Of a DNA stretch of 34,072 nt, positions 21,630 through 29,864 are shown piece after piece. The notes below the pieces were generated by a model. That model was not told the origin of the DNA. It did no database searches and saw only the letters and a list, made by a program, of their open reading frames with translations. The first letter of the stretch is position 1, and each line of letters starts with the position of its first letter. The DNA comes from Loigolactobacillus bifermentans DSM 20003. GTDB taxonomy: Bacteria; Bacillota; Bacilli; Lactobacillales; Lactobacillaceae. Position numbers and translations under genes: made by a program. Location of the stretch: assembly GCF_001434575.1 (NCBI RefSeq), contig NZ_AZDA01000025.1:1-34072 (forward strand). Direction: 5' to 3'.

Positions 21630-21638
21630 TGATACAAT
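21630..21638 (+). promoter_or_regulatory. Extended -10 promoter of the methyltransferase gene
   Basis: TGATACAAT at 21630-21638; no good -35 at 17 bp. The nearest upstream element is the right NrdR-like box. Confidence 0.45.
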
Positions 21639-21679
21639 CATTCTAGCACAAACACAGTGAAAGCAAAAGGATGGAAAAA

Positions 21680-22288
21680 ATGGCAAACTATTATTATTCA
21701 GAACAGCCAGATGTTGAACACAATAAACAATATTGGTCATTTGAATTGCGTGGGCAAACGTTGCAGTTCGCCAGTGACAATGGTGTTTTTTCGAAACGAA
21801 CTGTCGACTATGGGACCCGGGTTTTATTGGCGACCTTTACCGCACAAGTACTGCCAGCAGGGCCGTTATTAGATCTTGGTTGCGGTTATGGGCCGATTGG
21901 GCTCAGTCTCGCCAAAGAAATGCCCCAGCGTCAGATCGATATGGTGGACGTCAATGAATTAGCCATGAGTTTGGCCCGGGAAAACGCCCAGCGCAATCAA
22001 ATTGAAAATGCAACGATCTTTCAGTCAAATGTCTATGAACATGTCACGGCCCAGTATGCGGCGATTTTAACCAACCCGCCGGTTCGAGCCGGTAAGGCGG
22101 TGGTAACGGCAATGCTAACCGAAGCCAAAGCACATTTATTGCCAGGCGGTGAGTTGTGGGTGGTGTTACAAAAGAAGCAAGGGGCGCCATCTGCTCAAAA
22201 AAATATGCAAGCAACGTTTGGCAATGCTGAATTGGTGCATAAAGATAAGGGCTACTATATTTTGCGCAGTCAACTAAGGGAGCAATAA
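21680..22288 (+). CDS. Class I SAM-dependent methyltransferase, RsmC/YbxB type
   Basis: A 202-residue methyltransferase, probably for 16S rRNA guanine N2. SAM is bound by LDLGCGYGPIG at 64-74, and NPPVRAGK at 132-139 is the catalytic NPP motif of guanine-N2 enzymes. ATG 21680 is favoured over ATG 21671 because AAGGATGG sits at proper distance from the former and abuts the latter. It is half the length of E. coli RsmC, as in Gram-positive YbxB. It is divergent from nrdHEF; a functional link is not expected but shared regulation is possible. Confidence 0.85.
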   Translation: MANYYYSEQPDVEHNKQYWSFELRGQTLQFASDNGVFSKRTVDYGTRVLLATFTAQVLPAGPLLDLGCGYGPIGLSLAKEMPQRQIDMVDVNELAMSLARENAQRNQIENATIFQSNVYEHVTAQYAAILTNPPVRAGKAVVTAMLTEAKAHLLPGGELWVVLQKKQGAPSAQKNMQATFGNAELVHKDKGYYILRSQLREQ

Positions 22289-22301
22289 GCCAGTGTGATG
22301 T

Positions 22302-22330
22302 CTGCAAGTCAGCACTGGATATGGTAAACT
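22302..22330 (+). promoter_or_regulatory. Possible promoter of the small membrane protein gene
   Basis: CTGCAA (22302-22307), 17 bp, TAAACT (22325-22330), with TG at 22322-22323 (extended -10). Confidence 0.4.
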
Positions 22331-22410
22331 AAGGCTAACGAGCGGAGACGTTTACAAGATCAAGCGCAACTTTAACAGTGTAAGCGTCATTTAAACAAGG
22401 GGGCTATCTC

Positions 22411-22755
22411 ATGAAAACAGGTCATAAACTACTGATTGGATTAGGTGTTACCGCCACCGTTGCTGCAGCCGGTGCTTATTTTGCCGCAGATGCGATCGTC
22501 GCACAAATTGAAAGTCATCGAAATCGTTATCGTGTGAAGACCTTTGTTCGTGACAACTTAAAAGGCAGTCAACGGGCATTGGATTTTGTAGATAAATTGT
22601 CTGATGATGACATTACCAATTTAGTTAACTTAGCCGATCGTTTTGATGAATTCCGGGATCGGTTTGCAGAATATTCAGGTAGTGCCAAAGAAGTGGCCGA
22701 TGATTTCCGGACGGCATTGGTCAATTACGCTGCTAAAATTAAAAACAAAGATTAA
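22411..22755 (+). CDS. Small membrane-anchored protein, YtxH-like
   Basis: A 114-residue protein with one N-terminal membrane helix (about 8-29, Gly/Ala-rich) followed by a charged helical tail of repeated D/R/K/E residues. This fits the loosely defined YtxH-like stress-associated proteins, but similarity is of type rather than of motif. ATG 22411 follows AAGGGGG. The N-terminal segment could also be read as an uncleaved signal. Function unknown. Confidence 0.65.
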   Translation: MKTGHKLLIGLGVTATVAAAGAYFAADAIVAQIESHRNRYRVKTFVRDNLKGSQRALDFVDKLSDDDITNLVNLADRFDEFRDRFAEYSGSAKEVADDFRTALVNYAAKIKNKD

Positions 22756-22770
22756 ATGAAGCTGAAACAA

Positions 22771-22802
22771 GGCGTCAAGGCGCAAACCTTTGGCGTTTTT
22801 TT
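22771..22802 (+). terminator. Weak terminator before tadA
   Basis: CGTC-AAGG pairs with CCTT(T)GGCG with one bulge, followed by seven T just before the tadA ribosome binding site. Confidence 0.55.
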
Positions 22803-22814
22803 AATGAGGTAAAA

Positions 22815-23309
22815 ATGGAACAAATCGAAATTGAAACTTATATGCAAATGGCTTTAGCCGAAGCACAGCAAGCCGCCGCTTTAGGCGAAGTTCCCATTGG
22901 GGCCATTGTGGTGAAAAATGGTCGGGTGATCGGTCGCGGTCATAATTTACGGGAACAGGCCCAGGATGCCACGGCCCATGCTGAATTATTGGCGATCCAA
23001 GACGCGTGTCGCACCATTAAAAGCTGGCGGCTAGAGGAAGCCGCACTTTTTGTCACACTGGAGCCTTGTCCCATGTGTAGTGGCGCGATTATCAATGCCC
23101 GGATCGGGGCCGTTTATTACGGGGCCAGTGATCCCAAGGCAGGGACAGCAGGCACTTTTATGAACCTGTTAACCGATACGCGGTTTAACCATCAGGCCGC
23201 AGTTTACCCCGGTATTTTGGCCACTGAATCGCAGGCGCAATTACGGGCTTTTTTCCGAGCGATTCGGGCCAAACAAAAAGCTGCGAAAAAGTTACGCCAA
23301 CAGGGCTAG
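22815..23309 (+). CDS. tadA: tRNA-specific adenosine deaminase
   Basis: Converts A34 to inosine in tRNA-Arg(ACG), giving wobble decoding. The 164-residue protein has the zinc site HAE (His55, Glu57) and PCPMC (Cys85, Cys88), and ARIGAVYYGASDPKAG typical of TadA. ATG 22815 follows GAGGT. The order tadA - SRP RNA - dnaX is the classic Firmicutes arrangement. Confidence 0.95.
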   Translation: MEQIEIETYMQMALAEAQQAAALGEVPIGAIVVKNGRVIGRGHNLREQAQDATAHAELLAIQDACRTIKSWRLEEAALFVTLEPCPMCSGAIINARIGAVYYGASDPKAGTAGTFMNLLTDTRFNHQAAVYPGILATESQAQLRAFFRAIRAKQKAAKKLRQQG

Positions 23310-23344
23310 CTTTTTTGCGCAAAGTTTTGTATACTAGTTTATGC

Positions 23345-23440
23345 CGAAAGGCTAAGCGACAATGTTGCGCTTACGAATCGTGTCAGGTTCGGAAGAAAGC
23401 AGCACTAAGTAGGATGTGGCATGTGTCGCTTATTATTTTG
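23345..23440 (+). ncRNA. ffs: Signal recognition particle RNA (small type)
   Basis: The conserved tetraloop domain GTCAGGTTCGGAAGAAAGCAG (23382-23402) matches bacterial SRP RNA helix 8, where Ffh binds. Outer pairing AAGCGACA (23354-23361) with TGTCGCTT (23424-23431), then ATGTTGC with GTGGCAT, closes one long hairpin. A TATACT (-10) at 23330-23335 would start it near 23342. At about 90 bases it is the short 4.5S-like form, not the 270-base scRNA of Bacillus. The exact ends are estimates. Confidence 0.88.
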
Positions 23441-23444
23441 AAAT

Positions 23445-23477
23445 AACCCCCTTAGCTGTGATGGCTAAGGGTTTTTT
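23445..23477 (+). terminator. Terminator of the SRP RNA
   Basis: CCCTTAGC (23449-23456) pairs with GCTAAGGG (23464-23471), then six T. Confidence 0.88.
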
Positions 23478-23505
23478 AGTGACAAAAAGCACCTGATTTA
23501 CCCGC

Positions 23506-23534
23506 TTGGTATCAAGTGAAAAGTGCTGTATAAT
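23506..23534 (+). promoter_or_regulatory. Predicted promoter of dnaX-ybaB-recR-yaaL
   Basis: TTGGTA (23506-23511), 17 bp, TATAAT (23529-23534), 34 bases before the dnaX start. Confidence 0.75.
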
Positions 23535-23567
23535 AAATGAATCTGGTAGCGAAAGGAAGGGCTTTGA

Positions 23568-25268
23568 GTGGCTTATCAAGCGCTATATCGAACGTGGCGA
23601 CCGCAGCGTTTTGAAGAAATTGTCGGTCAGGAAACCATCACGCGTACGTTACGCAATGCTTTGATCAGTCAACAAACCAGTCACGCCTATTTATTTACCG
23701 GGCCACGTGGGACTGGGAAAACGTCGGCGGCTAAGATCTTGGCTAAGGCGATCAACTGTCATCACTTAGTGGATGGGGAGCCTTGTAATACTTGCGACAC
23801 CTGCCAGGCGATTACCGCCGGTAAGCTAGGCGACGTGATCGAAATCGATGCGGCTTCTAATAATGGTGTGGATGAGATTCGGGACATTCGCGATAAGGTC
23901 CAATATGCGCCAACGGTGGCGGATTATAAAGTGTACATTATCGATGAAGTGCATATGTTATCCACCGGGGCGTTTAATGCCTTGTTGAAAACATTGGAAG
24001 AACCACCGGCTCATGTGTTATTTATTTTAGCCACCACCGAGCCGCATAAAGTACCGTTAACGATTATTTCGCGGACGCAGCGGTTTGATTTTCAACGGAT
24101 CAGCAACCAGTCTATTTATCAACGAATGGTCTATATTTTAGAACAAAAAGAAATCACCTTTGAACCGGAGGCCTTAAAGGCCATTGCCAAAGCGGCGGAA
24201 GGTGGCATGCGGGATGCGTTAAGCATTTTGGATCAGGTCTTGTCCTTTAGTGACAATCACGTGACTTTGGCCAATGCACTACAAGTGACTGGGAGTGCGG
24301 CGCAAAGCATGCTGGCCGAGTATTTAGGCACCGTTGTGACCCAAGATACAGGTGCAGCATTGAATTTACTGCAGCAGTTGCTAGCGGCTGGTAAGGATGC
24401 TGGACGCTTTATTGAAGATTTGATCAGCTACAGCCGGGACTTATTATTATACCAAAAGGCCCCAGATTTAGTGGCAGAATTGGAAATGGGCAGTGTGGAT
24501 GAGCAGTTGCAGGCGCTTAGTGAACAGCTAACAGCGTCACAGCTTTATCAGATCATTGACACGCTAAACGATATGCAGCAGCAATTACGCTTTACCAACC
24601 ATCCGGATATTTATTTGGAAGTTTTAAGTGTAAAATTAACGCAACCGCAAGCAGGCGAAGTTGGCCAGGCTGCGTCACAAGCAACGGCAACCACCGCAAG
24701 CGACGACGAAGTGCAACAGTTACGGCAACAAGTTCAGCAATTACAAGCACAAGTGAAAACGCTCAGTGCTGCTGAACCACAACCTAAAAAGGCGCCAGCG
24801 CGGCCAGCAAAAGTCACTCATAAGGCGGTTCATGCCAATGTGGCGGCGATTTATCCAATTTTGGATCACGCTACGAAGGACAACCTGGTTGCTTTGAAGC
24901 AAGTTTGGGATGAGTTACTGAACATGCTTGAAACCCAATATCGGGCGTTAATGTTGGTGTCAAAACCAGTGGCGGCTAGCCCAGATGGTGTGGTGGTCTC
25001 ATTTGAAAATGAATTCTTATTGGAACGGGCCAATACCAATTCAGAAATGATCGATGCCCTCGAAAATGGGTTAGACCGGTTAGTGGGCGCAACCCCAAAA
25101 ATTGTGTTTGTGCCTAGTGATGAGTGGCCTGGCGTGCGGAAACAGTACATTGCCACGCACCGACCAGCCCACCAAAAAGCGGCGCAAAAGCAACCTGAGA
25201 CCCCAGCTGTTGTTCAAGCAGCGGCAGACTTGTTTGGTACTGATAATATTGAAGTAAAAAACGATTAA
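23568..25268 (+). CDS. dnaX: DNA polymerase III subunit gamma/tau
   Basis: Clamp-loader ATPase of the replicase. The 566-residue protein has Walker A GPRGTGKT (45-52), the zinc module Cys64, 73, 76, 79, Walker B IIDEVH (124-129) and the TTEPHKVPLTIISR sensor region. The C-terminal third has a Gln-rich coiled coil (about 383-400) and a tau-like domain. The start is GTG 23568 behind GAAAGGAAGG. I see no strong slippery heptamer with a stop that would produce a shortened gamma form. First gene of an operon with ybaB, recR and yaaL. Confidence 0.97.
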   Translation: MAYQALYRTWRPQRFEEIVGQETITRTLRNALISQQTSHAYLFTGPRGTGKTSAAKILAKAINCHHLVDGEPCNTCDTCQAITAGKLGDVIEIDAASNNGVDEIRDIRDKVQYAPTVADYKVYIIDEVHMLSTGAFNALLKTLEEPPAHVLFILATTEPHKVPLTIISRTQRFDFQRISNQSIYQRMVYILEQKEITFEPEALKAIAKAAEGGMRDALSILDQVLSFSDNHVTLANALQVTGSAAQSMLAEYLGTVVTQDTGAALNLLQQLLAAGKDAGRFIEDLISYSRDLLLYQKAPDLVAELEMGSVDEQLQALSEQLTASQLYQIIDTLNDMQQQLRFTNHPDIYLEVLSVKLTQPQAGEVGQAASQATATTASDDEVQQLRQQVQQLQAQVKTLSAAEPQPKKAPARPAKVTHKAVHANVAAIYPILDHATKDNLVALKQVWDELLNMLETQYRALMLVSKPVAASPDGVVVSFENEFLLERANTNSEMIDALENGLDRLVGATPKIVFVPSDEWPGVRKQYIATHRPAHQKAAQKQPETPAVVQAAADLFGTDNIEVKND

Positions 25269-25290
25269 AAATTGAAGGGAACGATGTACA

Positions 25291-25611
25291 ATGATGCGTG
25301 GAATGGGAAATATGCAAGGCATGATGAAGAAAATGCAAAAGATGCAAAAGGAAATGCAAGATTCACAAGCTGACTTAAATAGCAGTGCTTTTACAGGGAA
25401 GGCCAGCGATGAAGCGGTTGTTGTGACTTTTACTGGCGATAAAAAAATGACAGATATTAATATTAAGCCAGAAGCCATTGATCCAGACGATCCAGACATG
25501 TTACAAGATTTGATTTTAATGGCGGTTAATGACGCCATGACACAAATCGACAAAACAACCGAACAAACTATGGGCAAATACACACAAGGCTTAAACATTC
25601 CTGGCCTTTAA
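25291..25611 (+). CDS. ybaB: YbaB/EbfC family nucleoid-associated protein
   Basis: Small DNA-binding dimer found almost always between dnaX and recR. The 106-residue protein starts with Met/Gly/Lys-rich [18 protein letters not shown], then a helix, with [22 protein letters not shown] at the usual place. ATG 25291 and ATG 25294 are adjacent; either may be used after GAAGGGA. It lies 22 bases after dnaX and 15 before recR. Confidence 0.95.
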   Translation: MMRGMGNMQGMMKKMQKMQKEMQDSQADLNSSAFTGKASDEAVVVTFTGDKKMTDINIKPEAIDPDDPDMLQDLILMAVNDAMTQIDKTTEQTMGKYTQGLNIPGL

Positions 25612-25626
25612 GAGCGGGGGCATTTG

Positions 25627-26223
25627 ATGCAATATCCTGAACCAATTGCAAAGTTGATTGAAAGTTATATGAAGTTACCAGGAATCGGCAGTAAAACGGC
25701 CACGCGGTTGGCATTTTTTACCATTGATATGCCAGCGGATGATGTGACGGATTTTGCGAAGGCGCTGATTGCCGCTAAGCGTGACCTGCATTATTGCAGT
25801 ATCTGTGGCAATATTACTGAAGACGACCCGTGCGACATTTGCCAAGACCGGCAGCGTGATCAAAGCACGATTTTAGTGGTGGAGTATCCCAAAGATATTA
25901 TGACACTGGAACGAATGCATGAGTATCAAGGGCTTTATCACGTGCTGCAAGGGGTGTTATCCCCAATCGATGGCAAAGGGCCAGAAGATTTAAATATTGC
26001 TAGCTTGTTAAAGCGACTTCAAAACGAAGCTGTTAAAGAAGTGATCATTGCCACAAACGCTACGCCAGAAGGTGAGGCTACGGCGACCTATTTATCTCGG
26101 TTGATCAAACCAGCTGGCATTAAGGTCACCCGGTTAGCCCATGGGTTATCAGTTGGTAGTGACATTGAGTATGCGGATGAAATGACCCTGTTAAAAGCAG
26201 TGGAAGGACGACAGGAGATTTAG
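25627..26223 (+). CDS. recR: Recombination mediator protein RecR
   Basis: Works with RecO and RecF to load RecA on gapped DNA. The 198-residue length is canonical. A helix-hairpin-helix [15 protein letters not shown] is near the start, followed by a zinc finger with Cys57, Cys60, Cys69 and Cys72, and a Toprim domain starting [10 protein letters not shown] at 81. ATG 25627 follows GCGGGGG; the TTG one codon upstream is less likely. Confidence 0.97.
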   Translation: MQYPEPIAKLIESYMKLPGIGSKTATRLAFFTIDMPADDVTDFAKALIAAKRDLHYCSICGNITEDDPCDICQDRQRDQSTILVVEYPKDIMTLERMHEYQGLYHVLQGVLSPIDGKGPEDLNIASLLKRLQNEAVKEVIIATNATPEGEATATYLSRLIKPAGIKVTRLAHGLSVGSDIEYADEMTLLKAVEGRQEI

Positions 26224-26247
26224 TAGCTTTGGAAAGCGGGTGTGATC

Positions 26248-26511
26248 ATGTTTCGCAAACGGTCCATTTCGAATCGTTCTCATTTAAAAGCAACTTACGA
26301 TCAAAAGTTACTCGATACGTTAACCAGTGCCATGCAAGACTGGAATCGGAGTAAAGCTGCTGTGGATACGGTGGCAGAAGTCGATGGCGAAATGTTGAAT
26401 CAGCGTCAAGTGGCGCGGGCAAAGTATTTATTTCTGTATCGTGAAGCACGGCGCCGCGGCACACGGAATACGCGGATCATGCCAGGGACAGAACATGATT
26501 TTTTAAGCTAA
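26248..26511 (+). CDS. yaaL: YaaL-type (DUF2508) small protein
   Basis: An 87-residue basic, helical protein found downstream of recR in Firmicutes; its function is not known. It contains the family-like segment LDTLTSAMQDWNRSKAAVD and ARAKYLFLYREARRRGTRN. ATG 26248 is preferred to GTG 26242 by spacing from GGAAAGCGGG. It closes the dnaX operon, directly before a terminator. Confidence 0.85.
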   Translation: MFRKRSISNRSHLKATYDQKLLDTLTSAMQDWNRSKAAVDTVAEVDGEMLNQRQVARAKYLFLYREARRRGTRNTRIMPGTEHDFLS

Positions 26512-26518
26512 CCAACTC

Positions 26519-26543
26519 GGTCGGGGGATTCCCCGGCCTTTTT
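26519..26543 (+). terminator. Terminator of the dnaX operon
   Basis: GGTCGGGG (26519-26526), loop, CCCCGGCC (26531-26538), TTTTT. Confidence 0.88.
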
Positions 26544-26563
26544 GAGTACTTGCGCTTTTGCCG

Positions 26564-26592
26564 TGGACAGTTGCCAGAGATTAAAGTAAACT
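26564..26592 (+). promoter_or_regulatory. Predicted promoter of tmk-darA-holB-ricT-yabA
   Basis: TGGACA (26564-26569), 17 bp, TAAACT (26587-26592), 36 bases before tmk. Confidence 0.65.
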
Positions 26593-26628
26593 AAAAGTAG
26601 TATTAAAGCAGATAGGTGGCTGAAATTT

Positions 26629-27267
26629 TTGACAGGAACATTGATTACATTTGAGGGACCAGACGGTGCCGGGAAAACCAGTGTGTTAAGAGCATTGTTA
26701 CCACAGTTGCAGCAACTTGCCAGTTTGCCGATCGTATTAACCCGTGAACCTGGTGGCAATGCGATCTCGGAAGCGATTCGCAGTTTGATCTTAGATCCGG
26801 CGAATACGGCAATGGATGCGCGGACGGAAGCCTTATTGTATACCGCGGCGCGGCGCCAGCACATTATGACAAAAATTCGGCCAGCATTGGCAGCAGGTCA
26901 AATCGTGATCTGTGACCGTTTTGTGGATAGCTCGTTGGCCTATCAAGGGGCTGGCCGGCACATTGGGGTTGAAGCCGTGGCACAGATGAACCAATTTGCC
27001 ACTGAAGGGTTGACACCTGACGTGACGATTTATTTGGACATTCCGTCTGAGTTAGGGCTACAGCGCATTGCCACTCAGCGGCAACAGCAAAATGATCGTT
27101 TGGATCAGGAAGACTTAGCCTTTCATCAAACGGTGCGGCAAGAATATTTGCGGTTGGCACAAGCTGATCCAAACCGGATCAAAGTGATTGATGCCAGCCA
27201 ACCGTTGGCAGATGTGATCAATGCCAGTCAAGCTGCTTTGAAGCAAGCTTTACCAACATTATTTTAA
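26629..27267 (+). CDS. tmk: Thymidylate kinase
   Basis: Phosphorylates dTMP to dTDP. The 212-residue protein has the P-loop EGPDGAGKT (9-17), TREPGG, and CDRFVDSSLAYQGAGR. It starts with TTG 26629, nine bases after AGGTGG; no ATG is in frame nearby. First of the tmk-darA-holB-ricT-yabA group, a conserved Firmicutes order. Confidence 0.96.
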   Translation: MTGTLITFEGPDGAGKTSVLRALLPQLQQLASLPIVLTREPGGNAISEAIRSLILDPANTAMDARTEALLYTAARRQHIMTKIRPALAAGQIVICDRFVDSSLAYQGAGRHIGVEAVAQMNQFATEGLTPDVTIYLDIPSELGLQRIATQRQQQNDRLDQEDLAFHQTVRQEYLRLAQADPNRIKVIDASQPLADVINASQAALKQALPTLF

Positions 27268-27288
27268 TAAAGCGAGTGGGGAATCATC

Positions 27289-27618
27289 ATGAAAATGATC
27301 ATTGCAATCGTTCAAGATAAAGATAGTAATCGTTTAAGTTCGGAGTTTATTGATCACAACATTCGGGCCACTAAATTATCGTCAAGTGGCGGTTTTTTAC
27401 GGTCAGGGAACACGACCTTTTTAATTGGGATCGCCGATGAACGGGTCGATAAAGTATTAGAAATCATTCAACAAACCTCGCATCAACGGGAACAATTTAT
27501 GACACCACCCGTTAATTTAGATAATTCATTGGATAGCGAAGCGGCTTTTCCAGTGGAAGTTCAAGTTGGCGGCGCCACCGTGTTTGTTGTGCCAGTTGAA
27601 CAGTTTAAGCAATTTTAA
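27289..27618 (+). CDS. darA: Cyclic di-AMP receptor DarA (YaaQ, PII-like)
   Basis: A PII-like trimeric protein that binds cyclic di-AMP. The 109-residue protein matches the family: MKMIIAIVQDKDS at the start, then TKLSSSGGFLRSGNTTFLIG, which contains ligand-binding residues, and the long loop PPVNLDNSLDSEAAFPVEV before VGGATVFVV. ATG 27289 follows GAGTGGGGA. One base separates its stop from the start of holB. Confidence 0.93.
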   Translation: MKMIIAIVQDKDSNRLSSEFIDHNIRATKLSSSGGFLRSGNTTFLIGIADERVDKVLEIIQQTSHQREQFMTPPVNLDNSLDSEAAFPVEVQVGGATVFVVPVEQFKQF

Positions 27619-27619
27619 T

Positions 27620-28612
27620 ATGAGCTTACCAATTGAAACCTTACAGCCGCAATTGTTAGCAACCTTTCAGCAGATTATTGCGCAGGGCAAGTTAAGCCAA
27701 GGCTACTTATTTGCTGGCACTGCAGGAACCGGTAAAGCGGAACTTGCCCAGTGGTTGGCCCTGCGTTTATTTTGCCAGCATGTCACTGATGGGCAACCTG
27801 ATTTAACGTGCCCAGAGTGTCAGCGGATTTTAAGTGGTAATCACCCGGATGTGTTAGTGGTGTCACCAGACGGGCAATCCATTAAAATCGATGCGGTGCG
27901 GCGCTTAAAAGCAGAGCTCAGTAAGCGTGGGGTGGAATCAAATCAGCGGATCTTCATTATTCAGTCGGCAGAAAAAATGACCACCAGTGCGGCCAATGGG
28001 TTATTAAAATTTTTGGAAGAACCGTCACCGCAAGCCTATTTGATCTTAACCACCAGTGCCAAGCAATTGATTTTACCCACCGTGCGTTCACGGCTGCAAT
28101 TAATTGATTTTCATGACTTGCCGCATGCACAATTAGTGGCTCAAATGACAGCCGCTGATATTTCTGAGCCAACCGCGGCGCTACTGGCACATTTAACCAA
28201 CAGTGTGTCTGCTGCGCAAGCTTTGTTAGCCAGTGATTATTTTGAAGGGCTGGTCAGCGCCATTTGGAAATGGGTGACCCAGATTCAGCAAAAGCAGGCG
28301 CAAGCCTTTGTCAGTGTGCAGACACAGATCATGCCGTTGGTCAAGGAACGAGACCAACAAGAATTAACCTTAACCATAATTTTACTTGCGTATCAAGATT
28401 TATTAGCGGTACACTTTGGACAGGAAGACGCATTAAGTTTTCCGAAACAGCACCAGGCGCTGACACAGTGGGCCGAAACCCAAACGGGGTTCCGGTTACG
28501 AACCGCTTTGGAACAAATTTTAGCGGCTCAGCGTCATTGGCAAGGCAACGTGAATTTTCAAAACGTCTTAGAGACGCTGACGTTGCAATTATTAGGGCCA
28601 CATGTGATTTAA
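27620..28612 (+). CDS. holB: DNA polymerase III subunit delta'
   Basis: Clamp-loader delta' subunit. The 330-residue protein resembles DnaX at its N-terminus, with GTAGTGKAEL at 33-42 and Cys52, Cys64 and Cys67 of a reduced zinc site. KFLEEPSPQAYLILTT and LPTVRSR (SRC-like) also fit. ATG 27620 has no ribosome binding site and begins one base after the darA stop (TAATATG), so translation is probably by coupling or reinitiation. ORF extension into darA is not likely to be real. Confidence 0.95.
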   Translation: MSLPIETLQPQLLATFQQIIAQGKLSQGYLFAGTAGTGKAELAQWLALRLFCQHVTDGQPDLTCPECQRILSGNHPDVLVVSPDGQSIKIDAVRRLKAELSKRGVESNQRIFIIQSAEKMTTSAANGLLKFLEEPSPQAYLILTTSAKQLILPTVRSRLQLIDFHDLPHAQLVAQMTAADISEPTAALLAHLTNSVSAAQALLASDYFEGLVSAIWKWVTQIQQKQAQAFVSVQTQIMPLVKERDQQELTLTIILLAYQDLLAVHFGQEDALSFPKQHQALTQWAETQTGFRLRTALEQILAAQRHWQGNVNFQNVLETLTLQLLGPHVI

Positions 28613-28650
28613 GGGGCTTTACGGGCACGTTTTTAAGGAGTTGATCAAAC

Positions 28651-29454
28651 ATGCAAGTGATGTATGTTCGTTTACATAAATCAGGTAAGATCCATTTGTT
28701 GGCAAATCCAGACGCATTTGACCTAGACGATGTGGTGGTACTAACCGCAAATAATTGTGAAGAAATCGGGATCGTGATCCAAACTGCTGATGTGGCGCAA
28801 GACGCAGTGGCGTTAAGTCGGCTGCAATTTTCTCGGCTTGCCAATGAAAAGGATTTGGCCCATCGGCATGCCAATCAAGTGGCTGCGGACGAAGCCTTGA
28901 ATACGGCCAAGGAATTGGTGAATAAAGCAGAAATGCCCATGAAAATGATTGCCAGTCGCTATACCTTAGACCGGCGCAAATTGTTGTTTTACTTTACAGC
29001 CGATAATCGAGTGGACTTTCGGGTTCTTGTGCGTGAATTAGCTGCCATTTTTAAAACCCGGATTGAATTACGCCAGATCGGGGTTCGGGATGAAGCGAAA
29101 ATTCTAGGCGGTATTGGCCCTTGTGGCCGGCAACTTTGTTGTACTAGCTTCCTAGGGGATTTCGGACCGGTATCGATCAAAATGGCGAAAAATCAAAAAC
29201 TGTCCTTGAATCCAGCTAAGATCTCAGGTATTTGCGGTCGGTTGATGTGCTGTTTGTCCTATGAAGATCAGCAATACGAAGTAGCGAAAAAGGCCATGCC
29301 GGATTATGGTGGTCGGGTGATCACCGAAGATGGTGGCGGTCGGATCGTTGGGATGAATTTGTTAGAACATGTCTTACAAGTTAAGCTAGATGGTCATGAA
29401 GTCCCAATCAATTATGACCTAGATGAAATTAAGGTTCCGCATAAAGAAAGGTGA
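28651..29454 (+). CDS. ricT: RicT/YaaT (PSP1 domain) protein
   Basis: Part of the Ric complex with RicA and RicF that guides RNase Y in Bacillus. The 267-residue protein has the PSP1 core ([22 protein letters not shown]) and the conserved cysteines [13 protein letters not shown] and [13 protein letters not shown] that bind an iron-sulfur cluster in Bacillus. ATG 28651 follows AAGGAG. Its stop is eight bases before the yabA start. Confidence 0.93.
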   Translation: MQVMYVRLHKSGKIHLLANPDAFDLDDVVVLTANNCEEIGIVIQTADVAQDAVALSRLQFSRLANEKDLAHRHANQVAADEALNTAKELVNKAEMPMKMIASRYTLDRRKLLFYFTADNRVDFRVLVRELAAIFKTRIELRQIGVRDEAKILGGIGPCGRQLCCTSFLGDFGPVSIKMAKNQKLSLNPAKISGICGRLMCCLSYEDQQYEVAKKAMPDYGGRVITEDGGGRIVGMNLLEHVLQVKLDGHEVPINYDLDEIKVPHKER

Positions 29455-29461
29455 AGCGACT

Positions 29462-29815
29462 GTGGATAAACGCGAATTGTACGATAGTTTTCTCGCGCTA
29501 GAAGAAAATACCCAAAAAATGTTGGCGCGAATCGATGTGATGAAGCAAGATATGACTAAAATTTTAGAGCATAACGCTGAATTAGAAATCGAAAATCAAC
29601 ATTTACGGGAGCACTTACAAGAACTGGAAAACTTGCAAGCGCAGGCAGCATCTTCTAAACCACAGTCTCAAGAGCCGCAATTATCAAAATCGCGGGCCAA
29701 TTTAGAAAAGCTCTATGAAGAAGGCTTTCACGTTTGTAATCAGTTTTACGGTTCCCGGCGCGAAAATGATGAACCTTGTGTTTTTTGTGTCGAAGTGATC
29801 TACCGTGAACGTTAG
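29462..29815 (+). CDS. yabA: Replication initiation control protein YabA
   Basis: Restrains DnaA by linking it to the DnaN clamp. The 117-residue protein has an N-terminal coiled coil (about 10-60) and a C-terminal zinc domain with His90, Cys92, Cys106 and Cys109 (FHVCNQFYG ... PCVFC). The start is GTG 29462, with AAAGGTGA overlapping the end of ricT. It ends at a terminator. Confidence 0.95.
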   Translation: MDKRELYDSFLALEENTQKMLARIDVMKQDMTKILEHNAELEIENQHLREHLQELENLQAQAASSKPQSQEPQLSKSRANLEKLYEEGFHVCNQFYGSRRENDEPCVFCVEVIYRER

Positions 29816-29819
29816 CAAC

Positions 29820-29845
29820 TTAAAGCGCGGCTTGCCGCGCTTTTT
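29820..29845 (+). terminator. Terminator after yabA
   Basis: AAAGCGCGG (29822-29830), loop, CCGCGCTTT (29835-29843), further T. It is 20 bases before rsmI, which has no clear promoter of its own, so read-through is likely. Confidence 0.85.
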
Positions 29846-29864
29846 ATGATGAGAGGATATTTGT

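Noticed and set aside
23311-23477. Considered a tRNA or riboswitch between tadA and dnaX
   Set aside because: The conserved GGAA-loop hairpin and outer pairing identify it as SRP RNA followed by a terminator.
24720-24790. Programmed frameshift site in dnaX
   Set aside because: The A-run near 24784 is too short and lacks a clear slippery heptamer with a nearby stop and stem.
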